Shown here: positions 57,559-64,000 of the stretch, piece after piece
Layout of the letters: each line of letters opens with the position of its first letter
Position numbering within the stretch: the first letter of the stretch is position 1
Source of the DNA: Streptomyces pseudovenezuelae
GTDB taxonomy: Bacteria; Actinomycetota; Actinomycetes; Streptomycetales; Streptomycetaceae
Length of the DNA stretch: 64,000 nt
Assembly: GCF_029892565.1 (NCBI RefSeq)
Contig: NZ_JARXVH010000002.1
Coordinates: forward strand, 598,501-662,500
Direction: 5' to 3'
Notes under the pieces: generated by a model
What the model saw: only the letters and a program-made list of their open reading frames with translations
The model's database searches: none
Told to the model about the DNA's origin: nothing
Translations under genes and position numbers: made by a program

Positions 57559-59502
57559 ATGCCGACCCTGAGTTATCCGGGTGTCTATGTCCAGGAGGTG
57601 TCCGGCGGAGTGAGGCCGCTGGACACGGCCAGCACGTCGACCGCCGCGTTCGTCGGACTGAGCGAGATGGGTCCGGACACCGGCGCGGGACTGGTCACCA
57701 ACTGGACCGACTTCCAGCGCGTCTACGGCTCGTTCATCACGGACAGTTACCTCGCCCACGGCGTGTTCCAGTACTTCAGCAACGGTGGCCGCCAGTGCTA
57801 CGTCGTGCGGGTCACCCGCCCCGACGCCACGGTCGCCCGTGTCACCGTCCACAACCGGGCGGGTGTGCCGGCGGCGGGACTCACCTTCTCGGCGAAGAAC
57901 AAGGGCGAGTGGGGCAACACGCTGCTCCTCCAGATCGAGGACGGCACCCTGGACCCCGGCAACCTGTTCAAGCTGACGGTCCGCCGGCAGACCGATCCCA
58001 CCTTTGTGCCGGACAGCCCGCAGGACCTGCCCGCGCTCGAAGTCTTCGACAACCTCAGCATCGACTCCGCCTCGCCCGCCTATGTCGTCGACGTCGTCGG
58101 GCAGGCCTCCGGGCTGATCGACGTCGAGGTGCGGCAGGACAACAACGGCACCCAACAGGGCCTCCACCGGGGCGGTTTGGGCCCGACCTTGCCGCTGGAC
58201 ACCGACCTCGCCTTCCAGATCTCCCTGGACGGCGACGGCTTCCAGCCTGTCACGCTGGCCGCGGGAGCGAGCACGGCCACCGCGCTCAGCGACATCGCCA
58301 CCGCGATAGAGAACGCGGTCCACCCTCTGAAGAAGAGGAAGGCGTCCACCGACCCCGCGGTATTCACCGGCTTCTCCTGCACCACGGAGACGGTGGGGTC
58401 GAAGTCCCGGCTAGTGCTGAAGTCCGGTACGAACGCGGCTACTTCCTCCGTGCGTATCCAGCCCGCGGCGGCGCACGACGCCACCGCGCTGCTCAAGATC
58501 GGGGCCGCCGCGGGCGGACGGTCCGAGGACGGCATCGCGCTACGACGCCCGGCCGCCGTCCAGTTGTTGCAGATCGGCGACTCGGGGATCGCCGCGCCCG
58601 TCACGGAGGTCACCCGGGGATCCGACGGCGACGCGGACATCACCGAGACGTCGTTCAGCGACGCCTTCCCCCGGCTGGACCACGTCACCGACTTCAGCCT
58701 GCTGGCCGTACCGGGGGAGAGCAGCCCCGCGATGGCGGACCTGGGGATGGCCTACTGTGCCAACCGGCCGCTTCAGGACGTCTTCTACATCGCCGAGACC
58801 GGCCGGGACGACGACACCGTCGCCGACGCGACGACGTTCCGCAACAAGCTGACCACGTCGAACTCCTACGGGGCGCTGTACTTCCCGTGGGTCAAGTCCC
58901 TCAATCCCGCGGGCGGTTCGGCGGATCCGGTCCTCCTGCCCCCCTCCGGCGCTGTCGCCGGTCTCTACGCCCGCATCGACGCCTCGCGTGGTGTGTGGAA
59001 GGCGCCGGCCGGTACCGAGGCCGGGCTGAACGGGGTCGTCGGCCTGGGCGCGGAGCTGAGCGACGTCGATCACGGCAACCTCAACCCCAGGGGCGTCGAC
59101 GTCATCCGGCGCTTCCCGGGAGTCGGCGTGGTGGCCTTCGGCGCCCGCACCATCGCCGCGGACCCGCAATGGCGATACGTGCCGGTGCGCCGGACCGCGA
59201 TCATGCTGCGGGTCAGCATCTACAACGGCATCCAGTGGGCCGTGTTCGAACCCAACGACGAGCCGTTGTGGTCGCAACTGAGGCTGTCCATCGGCTCCTT
59301 CATGACGACCCTGTTCCGGCAGGGGGCGTTCCAGGGCGCCACGCCCTCGCAGGCCTTCTTCGTCAAGTGCGACGCGGAGACGACCACACAGGCAGACATC
59401 GACGCCGGGGTGGTCAACGTCCTCGTGGGCTTCGCACCCCTGAAGCCGGCCGAGTTCGTCGTCGTGAAGATCAGCCAGCAGGCGGGCCTGGCGTCCGGGT
59501 AA
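57559..59502 (+). CDS. contractile injection system sheath protein
   Basis: A 647-residue phage-tail-sheath homologue. The N-terminus 'LSYPGVYVQEVSGGVRPL' with 'STSTAAFVGL' is the classic sheath start, and the C-terminus ('RRFPGVGVVAFGARTIAADPQWRYV', 'NDEPLWSQLRLSIGSFM', 'LKPAEFVVVKISQQ') forms the conserved core and the extended arm that interlinks subunits. The central ~130-370 region is the surface-exposed insertion. Sheath contraction drives the inner tube. GAGGAG precedes the ATG. It is followed after 31 bases by the tube gene, the usual order. Confidence 0.95.
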   Translation: MPTLSYPGVYVQEVSGGVRPLDTASTSTAAFVGLSEMGPDTGAGLVTNWTDFQRVYGSFITDSYLAHGVFQYFSNGGRQCYVVRVTRPDATVARVTVHNRAGVPAAGLTFSAKNKGEWGNTLLLQIEDGTLDPGNLFKLTVRRQTDPTFVPDSPQDLPALEVFDNLSIDSASPAYVVDVVGQASGLIDVEVRQDNNGTQQGLHRGGLGPTLPLDTDLAFQISLDGDGFQPVTLAAGASTATALSDIATAIENAVHPLKKRKASTDPAVFTGFSCTTETVGSKSRLVLKSGTNAATSSVRIQPAAAHDATALLKIGAAAGGRSEDGIALRRPAAVQLLQIGDSGIAAPVTEVTRGSDGDADITETSFSDAFPRLDHVTDFSLLAVPGESSPAMADLGMAYCANRPLQDVFYIAETGRDDDTVADATTFRNKLTTSNSYGALYFPWVKSLNPAGGSADPVLLPPSGAVAGLYARIDASRGVWKAPAGTEAGLNGVVGLGAELSDVDHGNLNPRGVDVIRRFPGVGVVAFGARTIAADPQWRYVPVRRTAIMLRVSIYNGIQWAVFEPNDEPLWSQLRLSIGSFMTTLFRQGAFQGATPSQAFFVKCDAETTTQADIDAGVVNVLVGFAPLKPAEFVVVKISQQAGLASG

Positions 59503-59533
59503 CGGCGGACGAACTACAAAAGGAGCAGGGCCG

Positions 59534-60034
59534 ATGCCCAAGTTCACTGTCAACAGCACCCGGTTCGACCCCTACCTGGGATTCAGGTTCAAGATCAAGA
59601 TCGACGGCCAGTACGTGGCCGGCCTCAACAAGTGCAGCCCCCTGAAGCGGACCACGGAGGTCACCTCCTGGTACGAGGGCGGCGACGCGAGCGGGCCCCA
59701 CCGGATACCGGGGAAGACCCAGCACGCCGAGATCACGCTGGAGGCCGGTGTCACCCACGACACCACCTTCGAGGACTGGGCGAACAAGGTGAACAACTTC
59801 CAGGGCGACGCCGCGATGTCCCTGGCCACCTTCCGCAAGGACATCGCGATCGAGGTCTACAACCTCGGGGGCCAGAAGGTCCTCGCCTACAACGTCTACC
59901 GCTGCTGGGTCTCCGAGTACCAGGCGCTGCCCGAGCTGGACGCGGGTGGCAACGCGGTGATGATCAGCACGATCAAGCTCGAGAACGAAGGCTGGGCCCG
60001 CGACACCTCGGTGTCCGAGCTCAAGGAGACGTGA
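59534..60034 (+). CDS. contractile injection system inner tube protein
   Basis: A 166-residue tube (phage tail tube/gp19-like) protein: 'DPYLGFRFKIKIDGQYVAGLNKCSPLKRTTEV', 'EGGDASGPHRIPGKTQHAEITLEAG', 'FRKDIAIEVYNLGGQKVLAYNVYRCWVSEYQALPELDA'. It stacks in hexameric rings inside the sheath. AAAAGGAG lies just before the ATG. Only one tube gene is visible in the window. Confidence 0.95.
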   Translation: MPKFTVNSTRFDPYLGFRFKIKIDGQYVAGLNKCSPLKRTTEVTSWYEGGDASGPHRIPGKTQHAEITLEAGVTHDTTFEDWANKVNNFQGDAAMSLATFRKDIAIEVYNLGGQKVLAYNVYRCWVSEYQALPELDAGGNAVMISTIKLENEGWARDTSVSELKET

Positions 60035-60044
60035 GAGGTTCCCG

Positions 60045-60905
60045 ATGGGCGTGCTTCCGGGCGGCTACTGGGATTCCGCCGGACGACTGCACCGAGAGTT
60101 CGAACTGGCGACCCTGACCGGTCGCGAGGAGGAGCTGCTGGCCGGCGCCCGCTCACCGCACACGGCGGCGTTCGTCACCGAGGTGCTCAGCCGCTGTCTG
60201 GCCCGCCTCGGCGACATCAGCCCCGTACCGCCGGAGGTGACCCGCCAACTGTTGGTCGCGGACCGCCAGTTCCTCCTCCTGCAACTGCGCAGGGCCACCT
60301 TCGGCGACCGGGTCGGGGCGAGCCTGATCTGCCCCTGGCCGGAGTGCGGTCAGCGGGTCTCGATCGAGTTCTCCGTCGACAGCGTGCCGGTCGAGGAGGC
60401 CCGGGACCGGGCCCCGACGCACTCGATGACCACCTCCGACGGCACCGAGGTCACCTTCCGACTGCCCACGGGCGCCGACCAGGAGGAACTCTCGGACCAC
60501 CTGGTGGTCAACGAGGCGGAGACGCTCACCGGGCTGCTGGCCCGCTGCGTCCTGCGGATCGCTCCGCACGACGACCCACCGGACCGGGAGGCGGTGGCCG
60601 TGCTCCCGGCGGCCACCAGGGCCGAGATCGAGGAAGGCATGCGGCAACGGGCCCCCTCGGTCGAACAGACCCTGGAGGCCGAGTGCGCCGAATGCGGCCG
60701 GACCTTCCTCGCCCCCTTCGACGTCCACCGCTTCTTCTTCGGCGAACTGCGCACCGACGCCACCGCGCTGTACCAGGAAGTCCACTACCTGGCCTATCAC
60801 TACCACTGGAGCGAGACCGAGATCATGGCCATGACCCGCGACAGACGGCACACGTACATCGACGTGCTCGCCGACGCGATCGAGGTGCTCAACAGTGGCA
60901 CGTGA
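60045..60905 (+). CDS. baseplate-like zinc-motif protein (T4 gp26-related)
   Basis: A 286-residue protein following the tube gene by 10 bases. It carries two CxxC-type pairs, 'CPWPECGQ' near residue 100 and 'CAECGR' near 220, likely one zinc site, in the context of T4 baseplate gp26/gp51-like proteins ('LLQLRRATFGDRV', 'RFFFGELR', 'YHYHWSETEIMAM'). It probably acts in assembly of the baseplate hub. The 3' end overlaps the next gene by 11 bases. Confidence 0.8.
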   Translation: MGVLPGGYWDSAGRLHREFELATLTGREEELLAGARSPHTAAFVTEVLSRCLARLGDISPVPPEVTRQLLVADRQFLLLQLRRATFGDRVGASLICPWPECGQRVSIEFSVDSVPVEEARDRAPTHSMTTSDGTEVTFRLPTGADQEELSDHLVVNEAETLTGLLARCVLRIAPHDDPPDREAVAVLPAATRAEIEEGMRQRAPSVEQTLEAECAECGRTFLAPFDVHRFFFGELRTDATALYQEVHYLAYHYHWSETEIMAMTRDRRHTYIDVLADAIEVLNSGT

Positions 60906-62523
60906 CGGTTACGCGTACGCGGTACTGGCCGACGGTGCCCGCCCCTACCTCCACCGCGCCGGCGTCCGCGCGCTGCTCGGCGTGGCCGAGGAGACGGGCG
61001 TACGGGTGAGCTTCGCGCGGGCTGCGACGAGGCGCTTCTTCCGCTACGTCCATGAGTATCAGGGCGATACGGCAGCCCCCTCGGGGTGGGACGAGGTGCT
61101 GGCGCAGGCGGGCAGCGGGGAGCAGGGGTGGCGGGGCCCGGCGACTGACCGGGCGGGTCAACTGGTCACTGAAGCGCGCGCATTGCATGGCGCTGAAGTG
61201 GGTGCACTGCATGGTGTTGAAGGGGACGCACCGCATACCGCGTCCCGCGGGGTGCCTCCTCACCGGCCGGTCGCCGGTGCATCGGTAACCGAGGGCTCGA
61301 ATGGGGCCAAGTCCTTTTTCGTTCCGGAGAGTTCGGTCGAGGCTGAGTCCGGACCAGTACCCGACGGCTATGGCCATGCGGTGCTGGCCGATGGCGCTCA
61401 GCCCTACCTCCACCGCGCCGGTGTGCGTGCCCTGCTTGGCGTGGCCGAGGAGACGGGCGTACGGGTGCGGTTCGCGACGGCCGTGCCTGGTCGGTCCTTT
61501 GGCTACGTCCATGAGCAGCAGGGCGATTCGGCGGCCCCGACGGGCTGGGACGAGGTCCTGGCGCAGACCGGGACCACGCTCAACGCCCCCAGCCCGTGGG
61601 TGAGTTCGGTCGATGCGGTGATCGACCCAGCGCTAGGAGTCAAGGCGTCAGCGGAAGCCGATGTCGTGGAGTGGTCCACGGGCCATGGGTCCGCTCGGAA
61701 AGCATCCGCTGGAACGGCTGGGGCGGCTCAGCCCCGCGTGCCGGAACCGACCGGGACGGCCATACCCAGTCCGCCGGTCGTCACCGAGATGGTCGTCCCC
61801 GACGGCCGACGGCGGTCGGGTACTTCCGATGTGCGGTCTCGGGTGGTGGCATCCGAGACTCGGCATAACGAGTCGGCGCCAGCGCCGGTACCGGAGAGGC
61901 ACGCGACGACGGCCGGGGTTCCTCCGGAAGTGGTGGCGGTAACGCCACCTGCCGCGCCGGCCAGGCCCCATCGGACGGTAGTGCGGATGCCGGACCGCGC
62001 CGCGATGACGCCGAGCTCTACAACTCAGTCGGCTACTGAAGTCCCCGTGCCAGCGCCGGACCTGGTCCGGATCGCCCCGTCGAGGGAACTGCGGAGCGAG
62101 GCGACGCGCGATCTTCGCAACGAGCCGTCGACCGCAACCCGACCCGTGCCCCAGCCCACTCCCGCAGCCCCCGTTCCGTCCCGCCAGTTGCCCACCCGCC
62201 GCCCGGTTCTCCGCTCTGAACCGACCGACGCCTCACCCGAGTTGGATCCGATCGCCTCCTCGCCCAGCTCCCCTCGCCGACACACCACCCCGCCCTACCG
62301 CAGGACCGCACCGCTACCCTCCGCTGCCCCCACACCCCCCCAGCGCCAGTCCGCCGACCTCACCCCCACACCGATCACGCCTCACGACCCGGCCCCAGCC
62401 CCCGCCAGGATCCCCGCCCAGCCGCAAGTGGTCGTCGTCCGCGCCCCCGCCGCGTCTCCGGGCGAGGCCGCCTTCTGGGAGCGTCGGCATCTCGGTCGGC
62501 TCCTGAACGGGGTCGTGCGATGA
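60895..62523 (+). CDS. injection-cluster protein with duplicated N-terminal domain and Pro-rich region
   Basis: A 542-residue protein. A ~69-residue segment occurs twice, at residues 5-73 and 158-226, sharing 'PYLHRAGVRALLGVAEETGVRV' in nearly identical form and 'GWDEVLAQ'. An 84-residue low-complexity linker separates the copies. Residues ~240-500 are Pro/Ser/Thr/Ala-rich and probably disordered; the last ~25 ('GEAAFWERRHLGRLLNGVVR') look like a conserved docking helix. GTG 60895 overlaps the baseplate gene; the stop overlaps the DUF4255 gene (ATGA). Unknown function; may be a flexible spacer, tether or adaptor. Confidence 0.7.
   Translation: MARDGYAYAVLADGARPYLHRAGVRALLGVAEETGVRVSFARAATRRFFRYVHEYQGDTAAPSGWDEVLAQAGSGEQGWRGPATDRAGQLVTEARALHGAEVGALHGVEGDAPHTASRGVPPHRPVAGASVTEGSNGAKSFFVPESSVEAESGPVPDGYGHAVLADGAQPYLHRAGVRALLGVAEETGVRVRFATAVPGRSFGYVHEQQGDSAAPTGWDEVLAQTGTTLNAPSPWVSSVDAVIDPALGVKASAEADVVEWSTGHGSARKASAGTAGAAQPRVPEPTGTAIPSPPVVTEMVVPDGRRRSGTSDVRSRVVASETRHNESAPAPVPERHATTAGVPPEVVAVTPPAAPARPHRTVVRMPDRAAMTPSSTTQSATEVPVPAPDLVRIAPSRELRSEATRDLRNEPSTATRPVPQPTPAAPVPSRQLPTRRPVLRSEPTDASPELDPIASSPSSPRRHTTPPYRRTAPLPSAAPTPPQRQSADLTPTPITPHDPAPAPARIPAQPQVVVVRAPAASPGEAAFWERRHLGRLLNGVVR
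60907..61113 (+). repeat. intragenic duplication, copy 1
   Basis: First copy of the ~207-base segment encoding residues 5-73; the second starts 459 bases later. Long stretches are identical at the DNA level (for example CCCTACCTCCACCGCGCCGG and GTGGCCGAGGAGACGGGCGT), so the duplication is recent or maintained by conversion. Confidence 0.85.
61366..61572 (+). repeat. intragenic duplication, copy 2
   Basis: Second copy, residues 158-226. Divergence is concentrated in the segment after 'VRV' (residues ~37-46 of the unit), while the 'YVHE.QGD' and 'GWDEVLAQ' parts are kept. Confidence 0.85.
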
Positions 62524-63356
62524 GTGCCTCCACCGCGCTCGGCATGGTCAGCGCGTCGTTGCGGAACCTCCTGGTCGGCGAGATGCGCCTCAGTCCCGCG
62601 CCCGACGTGACGATCCTCGCGCCGGACGAGCAGAGCAGCACGCGCCGGATCAACCTGTTCCTCTACAAGCTGGCCGAGAACCCGTTCCTGAAGAACCAGG
62701 ACTTCACCGTCCAGCCGGGCAGCCCCAACCAGCTCGTGCCGGCGCCTCTGTCGCTCACGATGTCGTACCTGCTGACCCCTTATGCGCCTAACGACCCGCA
62801 GGAAGGCAACGCCGCAGCGCACCAGCTGCTGGGCGAGGCGATGCGGGTGTTCTACGAGAACGCCGTCGTCCCACCGGTCTATCTGGACCCGGGGCTCGCC
62901 GATGCCCGCGAGCGGCTGCAGATCGCCGGCAACACCCTCGATCCGGAGGAGCTGAGCCGGATCTGGAGCACGTTCTCGCAGCCGTTCCGCCTGTCCGTGC
63001 TCTACCAGGTGTCCACCGTGCAGCTCGACCGGTTGCCGGCCGCCCGGCAGCCGCTGGCCAAGCGGGTGCGGCAGGTGGGCGTCGACGTCGGGGCGCCGCT
63101 CGACCCGCCCGCGGTCACCGCCATGACCCCGGTCGCGGGGCCCGCCGGCACCACGCTCACCTTCACCGGCGTCCACCTCGCCCGCTGGCGGGGCCGGGTG
63201 CAGATAGGCGACCGATCGGTGCTGCCGGGACAGCAGTTGACCGGCGACACCTTCACCGCCGCAGTTCCGGACGATCTGCTGCCCGGTCTCTACGAGGTGC
63301 GGGTGGACGTCGCCAGCCTCCACCGGCGCACCTTCCTCTTCGAGGTGACCCCATGA
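62520..63356 (+). CDS. DUF4255/Pvc16-like protein with IPT/TIG domain
   Basis: A 278-residue protein. Residues ~1-190 match DUF4255 ('LRNLLVGEMRL', 'SSTRRINLFLYKLAENPFLKNQD', 'LSLTMSYLLTPYAPND'), the Pvc16/tail-terminator-like family that caps the tube-sheath at the distal end. Residues ~195-278 form an Ig-like IPT/TIG domain ('PVAGPAGTTLTFTG', 'PGLYEVRVDV'). It overlaps both neighbours by ATGA. Confidence 0.9.
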   Translation: MSASTALGMVSASLRNLLVGEMRLSPAPDVTILAPDEQSSTRRINLFLYKLAENPFLKNQDFTVQPGSPNQLVPAPLSLTMSYLLTPYAPNDPQEGNAAAHQLLGEAMRVFYENAVVPPVYLDPGLADARERLQIAGNTLDPEELSRIWSTFSQPFRLSVLYQVSTVQLDRLPAARQPLAKRVRQVGVDVGAPLDPPAVTAMTPVAGPAGTTLTFTGVHLARWRGRVQIGDRSVLPGQQLTGDTFTAAVPDDLLPGLYEVRVDVASLHRRTFLFEVTP

Positions 63357-64000
63357 CGGCCTACCAGGACACCTTCGAGCACCTCAGGGACGAACTTCGC
63401 CGCCTCGACCTGCTGATCGCGCTGCGGCTGGAGACGGCCGCCCTGCAGAACGAGGCGTTTCCGCACTCCCAGGTGGACCGGACCGTGTACATCACCCGGC
63501 AGGAGGTCGACCGGCTGCTCGCCGACGGTTTCGACACCGGCATCAACTCCGGCACGGCGGCCAACCTGGTCGCGCTGAAGCTGCTCTCCGCCGAGATCGA
63601 GGACCGGGTCCAGGACAGCGCACGCGGCGGTGTCGAGCCACCCCTGGTCGCCCTCGGCCGGCTCTTCGGACTGTCGCCGACGGAGCTGGGTGCCGTGCTC
63701 GTCTGCCTCGCGCCCGAACTGCGCCGCAAGTACGACCGGTTGTACGCCTACCTCCAGGACGACATCACGCGCCGCAGGCCCAGCGTCGACCTGGTCCTGG
63801 AACTGCTGTGCACGAGCGAGCGGGAGCGCTGGATCGCGAGCAGCGTCTTCCTGGCCGACGCGCCCCTGATGCGCTACGGGATTCTGCGGACTGTCGACGA
63901 CCCGCAGAGTCCTTCCGGCTCGTCCGGGCTGGCCCGGTTCCTGGTGCTGGATCCGCGGATCCGCCAGTACCTGCTGGGTTCCGGCGAGCCCGACACCCGG
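63353..64000 (+). CDS. AAA+ ATPase of the contractile injection system (3' truncated)
   Basis: The first 216 residues are visible: an N-terminal helical/winged-helix part ('FEHLRDELRRLDLLIALRLE', 'PPLVALGRLFGLSPTELGAVLVCLAPELRRKYDRLYAYLQDDITRRRPSVDLVLELL') typical of the Cis15/Pvc15-type ATPases that precede the Walker motifs, which lie beyond the window. The role is probably assembly or cargo loading. Assignment rests on this N-terminal region and on position directly after the DUF4255 gene (ATGA overlap). Confidence 0.8.
   Translation, partial: MTAYQDTFEHLRDELRRLDLLIALRLETAALQNEAFPHSQVDRTVYITRQEVDRLLADGFDTGINSGTAANLVALKLLSAEIEDRVQDSARGGVEPPLVALGRLFGLSPTELGAVLVCLAPELRRKYDRLYAYLQDDITRRRPSVDLVLELLCTSERERWIASSVFLADAPLMRYGILRTVDDPQSPSGSSGLARFLVLDPRIRQYLLGSGEPDTR

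Noticed and set aside
57231..64000. Integrated prophage
   Set aside because: Sheath, tube, DUF4255 and ATPase are present, but no capsid, portal, terminase, integrase or lysis genes are seen, and the order matches a contractile injection system.

Overview
The window looks like chromosomal DNA of a Streptomyces (or a close actinomycete). GC is high, with G/C-ending codons throughout. Genes are packed into operons with ATGA, GTGA and TGATG overlaps. Family content is typical of the genus: BTAD, PucR and LysR regulators, CYTH-CHAD, TTA-containing developmental genes, a Streptomyces-type contractile injection system and a detoxin/rimosamide-like assembly line. I saw no rRNA, tRNA, CRISPR array or insertion sequence.

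Layout. 1-4.0 kb: end of a tightly coupled operon (unknown glycosyltransferase-like protein, fold-III PLP decarboxylase, GNAT, MFS exporter), closed by a strong hairpin; it resembles a small uncharacterised natural-product operon. 4.1-6.6 kb: CYTH-CHAD protein and a convergent LysR regulator. 6.8-7.8 kb: a DCC/thioredoxin-like protein fused to a membrane segment and an eight-cysteine fulvocin C-like C-terminus. 7.9-10.4 kb: alpha/beta hydrolase, C-terminal half of a DUF4331 protein, TPR protein. 10.5-16.7 kb: secreted DUF5666-like protein, divergent LysR/SDR pair, BTAD regulator divergent from a haloacetate-dehalogenase-like hydrolase.

16.7-29.0 kb is a divergent catabolic locus: pucR, FAD amine oxidase, type-II HAD dehalogenase and MFS on the minus strand, and class III aminotransferase, FAD/Fe-S D-2-hydroxyacid dehydrogenase, succinate-semialdehyde-type dehydrogenase and NAD D-2-hydroxyacid dehydrogenase on the plus strand. 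It probably imports an amine or omega-amino acid and degrades it through a semialdehyde. 29-36 kb is mixed: frameshifted esterase, unknown protein, P1/S58 peptidase, EamA transporter, cupin, glycosyltransferase and a short nucleotidyltransferase of lower GC.

36.4-50.8 kb is a biosynthetic gene cluster: an NRPS (C-A-T-TE), a 3144-residue hybrid NRPS-PKS (A-T-C-A-T-KS-KR-T-TE, no AT) and a TauD-type dioxygenase. The second hybrid A domain reads as proline-specific and the first as Val/Ile, so the line would extend proline by a reduced two-carbon unit, which is the detoxinine logic of the detoxin/rimosamide family. A deletion remnant of an MFS exporter follows. 51.5-54.2 kb holds a leucine-rich-repeat protein and a small antitoxin/degenerate Fic-Doc pair.

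54.3-64.0 kb is the start of a phage-tail-like contractile injection system: atypical LuxR regulator, DUF4157 protein, degenerate receiver, small protein, sheath, tube, baseplate-like zinc protein, a protein with a duplicated N-terminal domain, DUF4255/Pvc16-like cap protein and the truncated start of the ATPase. In-frame TTA codons in the hybrid synthase, the LRR protein and the LuxR regulator suggest shared dependence on the bldA leucyl-tRNA.
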